Assembly (NCBI RefSeq): GCF_008365375.1
Contig: NZ_QOKW01000007.1
Coordinates: 186,001-250,000 of the forward strand
Source: Roseomonas genomospecies 6
Lineage (GTDB): Bacteria; Pseudomonadota; Alphaproteobacteria; Azospirillales; Azospirillaceae
Direction of reading: 5' to 3'
Length of the DNA: 64,000 nucleotides
This document shows, piece after piece, positions 43,711-53,136 of this stretch; the stretch's first letter is position 1; the number at the start of each line of letters is the position of its first letter. A model generated the notes under the pieces. It worked only from the letters and a program-made list of their open reading frames with translations, did no database searches and was not told the origin of the DNA. The translations under genes and the position numbers were made by a program.

Positions 43711-44041
43711 ATCATCAGCTCCATAAGCAAAGGCCGCCGGAAATGGCGGCCCTTTCCATAACTGATGATGCCTGCGCCCTCTTGTCAACCGTGCGGCGGC
43801 GTGGCATCTGTCCGTGTGCGAAGCAACTGCTGATTTGTTGGGTCATCTGCCGCTTTGTTGGGCTGCCCAGGTGCCTGGAGCGGGGCAACTGAAACGGGGC
43901 GAATGACCGCAGGCTGGGCAACCGCTTCCCCTGTTGACGGCGAACAGCCTTGACGGGCAAGACTCTCCGAAAGTGGCATGGCTTTGGCAATGCCCTGCCG
44001 ACTTCACCCCTATCCGGTCCGTCTCCTTGGATTCCCCATCC
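43711..44041 (+). other. 331-base gene-free stretch before the BMP transporter operon
   Basis: It holds the rnk leader hairpin at 43732-43751, a direct repeat of the type TTTGTTGGG (near 43834 and 43854), and two TTGACGG hexamers at 43934 and 43950 that could be -35 boxes, without a convincing -10. No riboswitch class that I know is recognisable. The transporter ATPase frame stays open back to about 43934. Confidence 0.5.
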
Positions 44042-45589
<1,548 letters not shown>

Positions 45590-45600
45590 ACGCGAACCGC

Positions 45601-45744
45601 TCTCTCTCCCGCCCCGGGAGAGGGAAGGGACCCGCGCCGCGCGCGGGAAGGGTGAGGGTTCGGTGCGGAGAGAGCGCCTGATCCTTGCGTCACCCTCACC
45701 CGGCCGCCTGCGGCGGCCACCCTCTCCCGGGGCGGGAGAGGGGA
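45601..45744. repeat. Long dispersed palindrome inside the BMP transporter operon
   Basis: CTCTCCCGCCCCGGGAGAGG near the left end is matched in inverted orientation by CCTCTCCCGGGGCGGGAGAG at the right end. Between them lies a CCCGCGCCGCGCGCGGG palindrome and a GGTGAGGGT/CACCCTCACC pair. The element fills the ATPase-permease gap and would form a large stem in the mRNA. Confidence 0.8.
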
Positions 45745-45766
45745 CGACGTGCGTCGGAGCCTTTTC

Positions 45767-46855
45767 ATGACCCTCCTCCGTCTCGAACCCCGCGGCGAGG
45801 CGTCGCGCGCGATGGTCTACGCCACGCCGTTGCTGGCGGTGGCGCTCACGCTCGCCAGCGGCTTCCTGCTGTTCTGGGTCATGGGCTTCGACCCGGTGAA
45901 GGCGCTGCACGCCTTCTTCATCGCGCCGCTGCTGTCGCTGCGCGGCCTGGGCGAACTGGCGGTGAAGGCCACGCCGCTGGTCCTCTGCGCCATCGGGCTG
46001 GCCATCGGCTTCCGCGCCAACGTCTGGAACATCGGTGCGGAGGGGCAGCTCACGCTGGGCGCCATCACCGGCGGCGGGCTGGCGCTGGCCTTCTACGGCG
46101 AGGGCGGCTGGTGGCTGCTGCCCCTGATGGTCGTGGCGGGCATGGCCGGCGGCGCCTTGTGGGCGGCGATCCCCGCCTTCCTGCGGGTCCGCTTCAACGC
46201 CAGCGAGATCCTGACCAGCCTGATGCTGAACTACGTCGCGCTGCATCTGCTGAACTATCTGATGCACGGCCCCTACCGCGACCCGGACGGCTTCGCCTTC
46301 CCGGAATCCCGCCTGTTCGAGTCCGACGCGGTGTTGCCGCTGCTGGTCGCCGGGACGCGCGTGCATCTGGGGTCGCTGTTCGCCCTGCTGGCGGTGGCGG
46401 CGGGCTGGTTCCTGATGGCGCGGACCTTCATCGGCTTCCAGATCAAGGTCATCGGCCTGACCCCGACGGCGGCGGGCTACGCCGGTTTCAATCAAAAGAA
46501 GATCATCTGGATGACGCTGCTGCTGTCTGGCGCACTGGCCGGTCTGGCCGGTCTGGGCGAGGTGGCGGGGCCGATCGGGCAGATGAACCCGACCATCTCC
46601 CCCGGCTACGGCTACACCGCCATCATCGTCGCCTTCCTGGGGCGTCTGCACCCGGTGGGAATCCTGCTGGCCGGCTTCCTGATGGCGCTGTCCTTCATCG
46701 GGGGCGAGGCGGCGCAGATCGCGCTGGGCTTGCCGAAGGCCATCACGGGCGTGTTCCAGGGCATGCTTCTGTTCTTCCTGCTGGCGACCGACGTGCTGAT
46801 CCGCTACCGCGTGCGCTTCGGCGCGAAGAGCGTTGTGGGGAGGGCCGCGGCATGA
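45767..46855 (+). CDS. BMP-type ABC importer, permease 1 (NupP-like)
   Basis: This 362-residue inner-membrane permease has about ten spans. AIGFRANVWNIGAEGQLTLGAI, FNASEILTSLMLNYVALHLL, KVIGLTPTAAGYAGF and SPGYGYTAIIVAFLGRLHP are typical of the branched-chain-like permeases in purine nucleoside importers. GGAG eight bases before the ATG sets the start. It overlaps permease 2 by four bases (ATGA). Confidence 0.95.
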   Translation: MTLLRLEPRGEASRAMVYATPLLAVALTLASGFLLFWVMGFDPVKALHAFFIAPLLSLRGLGELAVKATPLVLCAIGLAIGFRANVWNIGAEGQLTLGAITGGGLALAFYGEGGWWLLPLMVVAGMAGGALWAAIPAFLRVRFNASEILTSLMLNYVALHLLNYLMHGPYRDPDGFAFPESRLFESDAVLPLLVAGTRVHLGSLFALLAVAAGWFLMARTFIGFQIKVIGLTPTAAGYAGFNQKKIIWMTLLLSGALAGLAGLGEVAGPIGQMNPTISPGYGYTAIIVAFLGRLHPVGILLAGFLMALSFIGGEAAQIALGLPKAITGVFQGMLLFFLLATDVLIRYRVRFGAKSVVGRAAA

Positions 46856-47784
46856 GCGCGGAGCTGGCCCTTCTCGGCCCGATCCTGGCGGCGATGCTGG
46901 CCGCCGCCACGCCGCTGCTGTTTGCCGCACTCGGTGAACTGGTGGTGGAGAAATCCGGCGTCCTGAACCTGGGCGTCGAGGGCATGATGCTGGTGGGCGC
47001 CGTCTGCGGCTTCGCCGTGGCGGTGCAGACCGGAAGCTCGACGCTCGGCTTCGTCGCGGGTGCCGCGGCGGGGGCGGGCATGGCGGCGCTGTTCGGCGTG
47101 CTGACCCTGCTCCTTCTGGCCAATCAGGTGGCGACCGGCCTCGCGCTGACGCTGTTCGGCGTCGGCCTGTCGGCTCTGATCGGGCAGGGCTTCGTCGGCA
47201 TTCCCATCGCCGACGTGCCGGAGTTGTACATCCCCGGCCTGACCGACCTGCCGGTGATCGGCAAGGCGCTGTTCGGGCAGGACGCGCTGGTCTATCTGGC
47301 GCTGGCGGCGGTGCCGGCGGTGCACTGGTTCCTCTACTCGACGCGCAAGGGGCTGATCCTGCGCGCGGTGGGCGAGAACCACGCGGCGGCCCACGCGCTG
47401 GGCTACAAGGTCGTCCGCATCCGCTTCCTCGCCGTGCTGTTCGGCGGCGCGATGAGCGGCATGGCCGGGGCCTATCTGTCGCTTGACTACACGCCGATGT
47501 GGTCGGAGGGCATTTCCTCCGGGCGCGGCTGGATCGCGCTGGCGCTGGTGGTCTTCGCCACCTGGAAGCCGGGCCGGGTGCTGCTCGGCGCGTGGCTGTT
47601 CGGCGGGGTGACCATCGCGCAGCTCCATGTCCAGGGGCTGGGAATCGACATTCCGTCACAACTCTTGTCGATGCTGCCGTATCTGGCTACCGTCATCGTC
47701 CTGGTGGTGATTTCACGGGATGTCGCCCGAATCCGGCTGAACGCGCCGGCCAGCCTCGGGAAGGTCTTCCATCCGGATGCCTGA
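46852..47784 (+). CDS. BMP-type ABC importer, permease 2 (NupQ-like)
   Basis: The 310-residue second permease has ATPLLFAALGELVVEKSGVLNLGVEGMM, the characteristic opening, and RAVGENHAAAHALGYKV and GISSGRGWIALALVVFATW later. It is coupled to permease 1. The stop codon lies in the first unit of a 15-bp direct repeat. With permease 1 it forms the heterodimeric channel. Confidence 0.95.
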   Translation: MSAELALLGPILAAMLAAATPLLFAALGELVVEKSGVLNLGVEGMMLVGAVCGFAVAVQTGSSTLGFVAGAAAGAGMAALFGVLTLLLLANQVATGLALTLFGVGLSALIGQGFVGIPIADVPELYIPGLTDLPVIGKALFGQDALVYLALAAVPAVHWFLYSTRKGLILRAVGENHAAAHALGYKVVRIRFLAVLFGGAMSGMAGAYLSLDYTPMWSEGISSGRGWIALALVVFATWKPGRVLLGAWLFGGVTIAQLHVQGLGIDIPSQLLSMLPYLATVIVLVVISRDVARIRLNAPASLGKVFHPDA

Positions 47785-47805
47785 CGGGCCGATGCCTGAC
47801 GGGTG
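47776..47805 (+). repeat. 15-bp tandem repeat over the permease 2 stop codon
   Basis: GATGCCTGACGGGCC is followed directly by GATGCCTGACGGGTG. The first unit contains the stop codon of permease 2 (GAT GCC TGA), so the second copy is untranslated. Confidence 0.85.
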
Positions 47806-47863
47806 CCGGAATATGTGCAAATCTTACGTTCGTGCCCAACCAAATGGATCAGGGAGCAAACAC

Positions 47864-48955
47864 GTGAACAGAAGGACCATGGGCAAGGCCCTGATGGGTC
47901 TGGCCACCGGCGCCGCCATCCTGGCGCTGGGCGTCGGCGCGGCCGGTGCGCAGGAGAAGATGAAGGTCGGCTTCGTCTATGTCGGTCCGATCAGCGACCA
48001 CGGCTACAGCTACCAGCACGACCAGGGCCGTCTGGCCGTGGAGAAGGAGCTGGGCGACAAGGTCACCACCACCTTCGTCGAGAACGTGCCCGAGGGCGCG
48101 GACGCCGAGCGTGTGATCGAACAGCTCGCCTCCTCCGGCCACAAGCTGATCTTCACGACCTCCTTCGGCTTCATGAACCCGACGCTGAAGGTCGCGCAGC
48201 GCCACCCCGACGTGAAGTTCGAGCACGCCACCGGCTACAAGCGCTCGGCCAACGTCGCCACCTACTCCGCGCGCTTCTACGAGGCCCGCACGGTCATCGG
48301 CCAGATCGCCGGCAAGATGACCAAGTCGAACATCATCGGCTACATCGGCTCCTTCCCGATCCCCGAGGTCATCAGCGGCATCAACGCCTTCACGCTCGCC
48401 ATGCGCGAGGTGAACCCGAAGGCCGAGGTGCGCGTGGTCTGGGTGAATAGCTGGTACGACCCCGGCAAGGAGGCCGAGGCGGCCAAGGCCCTGATCGACC
48501 AGGGTGCGGACGTGATCTCGCTGCACACCGACAGCCCGGCGGCGATCCAGGTCGCGCAGGAGCGCGGTCTGTGGGTGTTCGGCCAGTCCTCCGACATGAC
48601 CCGCTTCGGCCCGAAGGCGCACCTGACCGCCATCGTGGACGACTGGCGCGAGTATTACGTGGGCCGCGTCAAGGCGGCGCTGGACGGCTCCTGGAAGTCG
48701 CAGGACACCTGGGGCGGCTTCAAGGACCACATGCTGTTCCTGGCCCCCTACAACCCGGCGCTCCCGGCGGACGTGGTCGAGGCGGCGGAGAAGACCCGCA
48801 CCGACATCATGGAGGGCAAGCGCCACTCCTTCCAGGGCCCGGTGAAGGACCAGTCCGGCAAGGTCGTGATCGCCGAGGGCAAGCAGGCCACCGACGAGCA
48901 GATCCTGAAGATGGACTGGTACGTCGAGGGCGTGCAGGGCAAGGTTCCGAAGTAA
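47864..48955 (+). CDS. BMP family substrate-binding protein
   Basis: This 363-residue periplasmic binding protein has a signal peptide (MGKALMGLATGAAILALGVGAAGA) without a lipobox. KVGFVYVGPISDHGYSYQHDQGR is the BMP/PnrA opening with the Asp that contacts ribose in nucleoside-binding homologues. GYIGSFPIPEVISGINAF and the C-terminal MDWYVEGVQGKVPK follow. AGGGAG seven bases before GTG supports that start; an ATG five codons later is possible. It is last in the operon, before a strong terminator. Purine nucleosides or related compounds are the likely cargo, by family. Confidence 0.94.
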   Translation: MNRRTMGKALMGLATGAAILALGVGAAGAQEKMKVGFVYVGPISDHGYSYQHDQGRLAVEKELGDKVTTTFVENVPEGADAERVIEQLASSGHKLIFTTSFGFMNPTLKVAQRHPDVKFEHATGYKRSANVATYSARFYEARTVIGQIAGKMTKSNIIGYIGSFPIPEVISGINAFTLAMREVNPKAEVRVVWVNSWYDPGKEAEAAKALIDQGADVISLHTDSPAAIQVAQERGLWVFGQSSDMTRFGPKAHLTAIVDDWREYYVGRVKAALDGSWKSQDTWGGFKDHMLFLAPYNPALPADVVEAAEKTRTDIMEGKRHSFQGPVKDQSGKVVIAEGKQATDEQILKMDWYVEGVQGKVPK

Positions 48956-48980
48956 GCCGGAAACGGTTGCCGCGGGAACG

Positions 48981-49007
48981 AGGGGAGGCTTCGCGCCTCC
49001 CCTTTTT
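48981..49007 (+). terminator. Rho-independent terminator of the BMP operon
   Basis: AGGGGAGGC (48981-48989) pairs with GCCTCCCCT (48995-49003) around TTCGC, followed by a T run. It lies 25 bases after the binding-protein stop. Confidence 0.93.
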
Positions 49008-49019
49008 CATGGCCGCTTC

Positions 49020-49430
49020 TCAGCCCGGCCGGCGCCCCAGCGCGGCCCAGCCGGCGGGGGCGAGGCGCATCACCTCCGGCCCGCTGCCGGCGGGGTTGGG
49101 CTCCATCGTGACCAGCTCCCGGTTCTCGAACCAGACCCAGCGGGGCACCTCGGCGGCCGTGGGAGCCCAGCCGTCGGCCATCCTCTCCAGCACCGCCAGA
49201 TCGGCCGCGGCGATGGGGAATTTCGGCTTGGACGGGGCGCGGCTGGCCGGCGCGGCGGCGGACGGGCCGGGCGGCGGGGCGTGCTCCCCGGCGCGGGCGT
49301 GTATCCAGCCGGTCTGCCAGGCACGGAGAGCCTGCTCCAGCTCGGCGCGCAGCGGCTCCGCCGGGCAGCGCAGATAGCGGTCCAGCAGGGCATGCAGGGA
49401 CTCGGCGGTGGGAGTGGGGGATTCGGCCAT
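49020..49430 (-). CDS. Hypothetical protein
   Basis: This 136-residue protein has a helical N-terminal half (SLHALLDRYLRCPAEPLRAELEQALRAW), a Pro/Ala-rich linker and a C-terminal segment with MADGWAPTAAEVPRWVWFENRELVTM, which looks like a small winged or mixed alpha-beta unit. No family recognised. GGAG lies nine bases before the ATG. It is convergent with the BMP operon. Confidence 0.62.
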   Translation of the reverse strand: MAESPTPTAESLHALLDRYLRCPAEPLRAELEQALRAWQTGWIHARAGEHAPPPGPSAAAPASRAPSKPKFPIAAADLAVLERMADGWAPTAAEVPRWVWFENRELVTMEPNPAGSGPEVMRLAPAGWAALGRRPG

Positions 49431-49519
49431 GGGTTGCGGCTCCGTGGAAGCGTGGTCCGGCTCCGCAGGCTTAAGCACAGGGGCGCTCCACTCCGCAAGT
49501 CATGGGGGCAAGGGGCGGG

Positions 49520-49560
49520 AAAAGAAAGGCTCCGCCGCTTCAGGGAGCGCGGCGGAGCCT
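49520..49560 (-). terminator. Minus-strand rho-independent terminator
   Basis: GGCTCCGCCGC pairs with GCGGCGGAGCC (49528-49538 with 49549-49559). Read on the minus strand it is followed by TTTCTTTT. No protein gene on that strand ends here, which implies a non-coding transcript. Confidence 0.8.
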
Positions 49561-49765
49561 GTCGAGGAGGCACAATCCCCTGTGCTGCCTGGGTGAAAAC
49601 ACACCCGCAAGGCTTCGGGTTCCCGACCGCCTTCCGGGGTGACCCGCAAGATTCGCCCCACGGGGACGCCGTGTGGGACGCATCCCCGGAAAGGGGGCCG
49701 GGCCGCGCGCAGGTCAGCCGCCGGGCGGAGACCATCGACCCGAAGGAGGGGGATTTCTGACCGGC
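49520..49765 (-). ncRNA. Candidate rod-like small RNA (6S-like architecture) with terminator
   Basis: On the minus strand this gene-free region folds into one long interrupted stem. Pairs include AATCCCC (49749-49755) with GGGGATT (49574-49580), CTTCGGGT (49738-49745) with ACCCGAAG (49613-49620), CCGCC (49724-49728) with GGCGG (49627-49631), and TGACC (49712-49716) with GGTCA (49640-49644). A large bubble on the 3' side holds a small hairpin, GGGTG-TGTTTT-CACCC (49591-49606). An 11-base GC stem and TTTCTTTT end the transcript. Closing stem, central bubble with a side hairpin, and about 200 bases resemble 6S RNA, which traps RNA polymerase. I cannot confirm homology. The 5' end is approximate. 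Confidence 0.45.
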
Positions 49766-49841
49766 CCGCGAGTCCCAACATTGCGGAGAGGAGTCTCCAC
49801 GCCGTCAGCCCCACCTCTCTCAGCCAGAGCGGAGCGCGCCC

Positions 49842-50453
49842 ATGTTCGATCCCGCCCAGATCGGCCGCATTTCCCCCGTGGAGCAGGCCGACGCCCTGCG
49901 CACCCTGATCGCCCTCTTCGCCACCGCGGTGGTGCGGCCCGGCGAGAAGGCGCCGCGCAACGCCGTCAGCGCCGAGATCATCGACATCCTGGACGAGGTT
50001 CCGGCGGAGCGGGCGGAGGCGGTGGCGCAGCTCTTCACCATGATGGCGCTGCGCCTGCGGCGGAAGGGCCGCCCGCGGCGCACCGCCTTCCGGCTGACCC
50101 TGGAGACGGCGCTGCTCGCCCGCTCCTATGTCGGGGAGCCGGCGCCTTCGAACGAGACCAGCTATCTGACGTCCGACCGGCCCGGGCTCGGGGCGATCGA
50201 CCACGCCTGCAACGAGATGCTGGAGCGGATGGCCGGCGTGCCGGACACGGACCAGAGGGCGTGGCTGACGGCGCAGGTGATCGCCACCGGCCTGATCGAC
50301 GCCGACCGCCGGCACCGCCTGGGCGGCGCCGACCGCGACCGGGGCGACATGGCGGTGGCGGAATTCCTTCTGCGCACGGCTGCCCAGTATCTGGCCGCGA
50401 CCGCCGTCCGCCCCCCGCCCGGCGAAGCGCCGCCGGAGGGAGGGAAGGGCTGA
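49842..50453 (+). CDS. Hypothetical helical protein
   Basis: This 203-residue, mostly alpha-helical soluble protein begins MFDPAQIGRISPVEQADALR and contains AEIIDILDEVPAERAEAVAQLF and a basic LRLRRKGRPRRTAF. I recognise no motif, signal peptide or membrane segment. Composition is that of a real gene with coordinated acidic and hydrophobic positions. It is convergent with the Nudix-like gene (6-base gap) and divergent from the candidate small RNA. Confidence 0.68.
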   Translation: MFDPAQIGRISPVEQADALRTLIALFATAVVRPGEKAPRNAVSAEIIDILDEVPAERAEAVAQLFTMMALRLRRKGRPRRTAFRLTLETALLARSYVGEPAPSNETSYLTSDRPGLGAIDHACNEMLERMAGVPDTDQRAWLTAQVIATGLIDADRRHRLGGADRDRGDMAVAEFLLRTAAQYLAATAVRPPPGEAPPEGGKG

Positions 50454-50459
50454 GGCCGT

Positions 50460-51011
50460 TCATTGCAGGGCGATGATCGCGGCCATGGTCGCGTAGCGTT
50501 CGATGGACTGGGAGGAGGGCGACCGCATCGCCTGCCGGGTGATGGCGAGTTGGTTCTCATGCGAGACCGGCTGCCGGACCCCCAGATGGTTCACCACCTT
50601 CGCCAGCGGCACGACATGGGCCGAGGACAGCTCCCAATTCACGATGGAGCCGCCCGCCGGGCGTCCGGGCGTGACGGCGGAGGGCGCCACGCGCAGGTTG
50701 ATCGAGGAGGCCAGCGACTCCAGCCCCGTCACCGGGACGAAATACAGCATGAAGCTGCGCGAGGTGGGCCGCCAGGGCTCCGCCGTCCGGCCGTCGGGGA
50801 AGGCGACGCCGGTCTGCTCGCAGAACAGGCGCTGAAGCGCGGCGAGAGGGCTGCCGACGCTCTCGAAACCGCCGCCCGGCACCGCCCACTGGCCCGCGGC
50901 GTCGACGATCCGCGGCTCCGCGGGGCCGCGGCCCCACCATGTGCTGATCTCGCGCCGCCGGACGATCAGAACCTTCGACCCCTCCAGAAACGCCACATGG
51001 ACATGGCGCAT
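50460..51011 (-). CDS. Nudix-fold protein with degenerate Nudix box
   Basis: The 183-residue protein begins MRHVHVAFLEGSKVLIVRRRE and has WAVPGGGFESVGSPLAALQRLFCEQTGV where the Nudix box lies. Against GX5EX7REUXEEXGU, the Arg is kept but REUXEE reads RLFCEQ, so two of the three metal-binding glutamates are lost (Glu to Leu and Glu to Gln). It may be a non-hydrolytic ligand-binding or regulatory Nudix protein. It lies 77 bases downstream of the GGDEF response regulator in the same direction and may be co-transcribed. Confidence 0.78.
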   Translation of the reverse strand: MRHVHVAFLEGSKVLIVRRREISTWWGRGPAEPRIVDAAGQWAVPGGGFESVGSPLAALQRLFCEQTGVAFPDGRTAEPWRPTSRSFMLYFVPVTGLESLASSINLRVAPSAVTPGRPAGGSIVNWELSSAHVVPLAKVVNHLGVRQPVSHENQLAITRQAMRSPSSQSIERYATMAAIIALQ

Positions 51012-51088
51012 CGCCTCTTCCCCGCATCCCGTTGGCTCCGCTGCCGGAGACGCCCGGGAGGGGCGGGGCGTGAACATTCGGCGGAGGA

Positions 51089-51976
51089 TCAGCCGGCGGC
51101 GGCCACCACGCGGTTCCGTCCGTCCGCCTTGGCCCGGTACAGCGCGGCGTCGGCGGCCCGGAGCGCCGCGTCGATTCCGTCGGCATCGCCGAGCCCGACC
51201 GCGGCGACGCCGAAGCTCGCCGTCATGCGGAACGCGTCGCCCTCCGGTCCCATCTCCTGCGCGGCGACATGGCCGCGCAGGCGCTCCGCAAGGGCCGCGG
51301 CGTCGGTCTGGGCGGTGTTGGGCAGAAGCACCACGAACTCCTCTCCGCCGTAGCGCCCGATCAGGTCACCGGGACGCAGGGCGTCGTCCAGCGCCCGGAC
51401 GAAGCGCTTCAACGCCTCGTCGCCGGCGGCGTGGCCGCGGCTGTCGTTGATGCGCTTGAAATGGTCGATGTCGGCGATCAGCAGCGACAGGGGAAGGCCG
51501 GACCGGCGCGCCCGCCGGATCTCCTCGTCCGCCCTTTCCAGAAAGGCGCGGCGGTTGGCGGCGCCGGTCAACGGGTCGGTCCGGGCCTGCGCGACGAGAA
51601 GCCGGTGCATTTCGGTGATGCGCCCGCCGGCCTTCAGCCGTGCCTTCAGGTGGGCGCTGTTCACCGGCTTGTGGATGAAGTCGTCGGCCCCGGCGTCCAG
51701 CGCCTTGAACTCGTAGAAGGGCGCATCGTGCGACGTCATCAGGATCAGATAGCTGTAGGCGGTGCGCGGGTCGGCCTTCAGGTGCCAGCACACCTCCAGC
51801 CCCGACAGCCGGGGCATCTCCCAATCGATGATGGCGATGTCGAAGGGCTCCGCCCTGGCGCGGTCGAGCGCTTCCTGCCCATCCCTGGCCAGGATCACCT
51901 CGTGCCCGTAAGACGCCACCTGCTCCGACAGCATGGCGCGCATCAGGACGGTGTCGTCGGCGATGAGCACGCGCAT
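51089..51976 (-). CDS. Response regulator with GGDEF domain (PleD-like diguanylate cyclase)
   Basis: The 295-residue protein has a receiver domain (MRVLIADDTVLMRAMLSEQV, phosphoacceptor Asp in IAIIDWEMP, Thr in LILMTSHD, Lys in FIHKPV) and a GGDEF domain (RTDPLTGAANRRAF, IADIDHFKRIND, RYGGEEF). An inhibitory I-site RPGD lies five residues before GGEEF, so product feedback is expected. The enzyme should make cyclic-di-GMP when phosphorylated. No cognate kinase is adjacent. The start is chosen where receiver domains begin; GAGG lies upstream. Confidence 0.95.
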   Translation of the reverse strand: MRVLIADDTVLMRAMLSEQVASYGHEVILARDGQEALDRARAEPFDIAIIDWEMPRLSGLEVCWHLKADPRTAYSYLILMTSHDAPFYEFKALDAGADDFIHKPVNSAHLKARLKAGGRITEMHRLLVAQARTDPLTGAANRRAFLERADEEIRRARRSGLPLSLLIADIDHFKRINDSRGHAAGDEALKRFVRALDDALRPGDLIGRYGGEEFVVLLPNTAQTDAAALAERLRGHVAAQEMGPEGDAFRMTASFGVAAVGLGDADGIDAALRAADAALYRAKADGRNRVVAAAG

Positions 51977-52180
51977 GGCGGGAAGGTGCCTCATTCCTTT
52001 GTCTGCGGTCAATGAGGGGCGGAGCGGTCCGGCCCTTTTGCAGGCATGCCGCTCAGGACGTCCTATCGCCTTCTCGGTAACGTTGCGCCTAAGGTTGTGG
52101 TCGCCCCGGCGCGGCCCATGCGGCATAGTACGGCCTGAACGGGGCGCCCGAATCCGGGCGCGCAACGCAGAGGGGACAGC

Positions 52181-53074
52181 ATGGCCCGCTATACGGGCGT
52201 CTATGGATTTCCGGAGTCGGAGGACGGCGCGCGGCGTCTGGCCGATGCCCTGAAGGTTCCCTGCCACATCGCCGAACTGCACCGCTTCCCGGACGGCGAA
52301 AGCCTCGTCCGCCTGCCCGAGCCCGTGGAGCGGGCCGTGGTCTACCGTTCGCTCGACCGCCCGAACGACAAGCTGGTGGAACTGACGCTGGCCGCCTCCG
52401 TCCTGCGCCGCCAGGGTGCTGCGGAACTGTGCCTGGTCGCCCCCTACATGGCCTACATGCGCCAGGACGCCGTCTTCCGTCCGGGCGAACCGGTCAGCCA
52501 GACGGTGGTGGGGGACTGGCTGGGCCGGCTGTTCGACCGCTTCGTCTGCGTGGAGCCGCATCTGCACCGCACCCACACGTTGGACGAGGTGTTCGTCGGG
52601 CGCCCCTCCCTCTGCCTCAGCGGCGCGGGGGCCATCGCCGAGCGGCTGCGCGCCGACGGGACGGGGCCGGATGCCGTGATCGTCGGGCCGGACGAGGAGG
52701 CCGCCCCGCTGGTGGAGGCGGTCGCCGGTCCGCTCGGCCTCACCCCGCTGGTCGGACGGAAGGAGCGGCGCGGCGACCGCGACGTGACGGTGACCCTTCC
52801 CCCCGACGCGCCGCTGGCCGGGCGGCCCGTGGTGATCGTGGACGACGTCATCAGCTCCGGCGAGACCATCTTCTCCTGCGCGCGGGCCGCGCGGGCCGCG
52901 GGAGCGGCGTCCGTCCGGGTGTTCGGGGTCCATGCCCTGTTCGACGCGGCGGTGAGCGCCCGCTTCGAGGCGGAAGGGCTGGGGGTGCCCCTGTCCTGCG
53001 ACGGAGTCCCGCACCCCAGCAACGCGCTGCCGCTCGCCCGGCTGATCGCCGACGCTTTGGTTGCGGCGTGTTGA
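52181..53074 (+). CDS. PRPP synthase-like phosphoribosyl protein (archaeal-style)
   Basis: The 297-residue protein has the two-domain PRPP synthase fold. HRFPDGESLVRL is near the N-terminus, PYMAYMRQDAVFRPGEPVS is the ATP-binding region, GRKERRGDRDVTV takes the place of the flexible loop, and VVIVDDVISSGETI binds PRPP. The short loop and FRPGEP motif resemble archaeal or class III enzymes more than the housekeeping bacterial Prs, which is usually about 315 residues. Thus it is probably a second, specialised enzyme. It is followed after 62 bases by a CPSF-like nuclease gene in the same direction. Confidence 0.85.
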   Translation: MARYTGVYGFPESEDGARRLADALKVPCHIAELHRFPDGESLVRLPEPVERAVVYRSLDRPNDKLVELTLAASVLRRQGAAELCLVAPYMAYMRQDAVFRPGEPVSQTVVGDWLGRLFDRFVCVEPHLHRTHTLDEVFVGRPSLCLSGAGAIAERLRADGTGPDAVIVGPDEEAAPLVEAVAGPLGLTPLVGRKERRGDRDVTVTLPPDAPLAGRPVVIVDDVISSGETIFSCARAARAAGAASVRVFGVHALFDAAVSARFEAEGLGVPLSCDGVPHPSNALPLARLIADALVAAC

Positions 53075-53136
53075 CGACACGGTAACCCTTCGGTGGCAGG
53101 ATAGGGGACAGGGCACAAAAAAGGCGGAGCTTCGCC

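Noticed and set aside
49500..50315. Minus-strand open frame of about 270 codons through the candidate small RNA and the hypothetical gene
   Set aside because: No ribosome site or motif and a shadow-like composition. The terminator with T run and paired helices favours a non-coding RNA.
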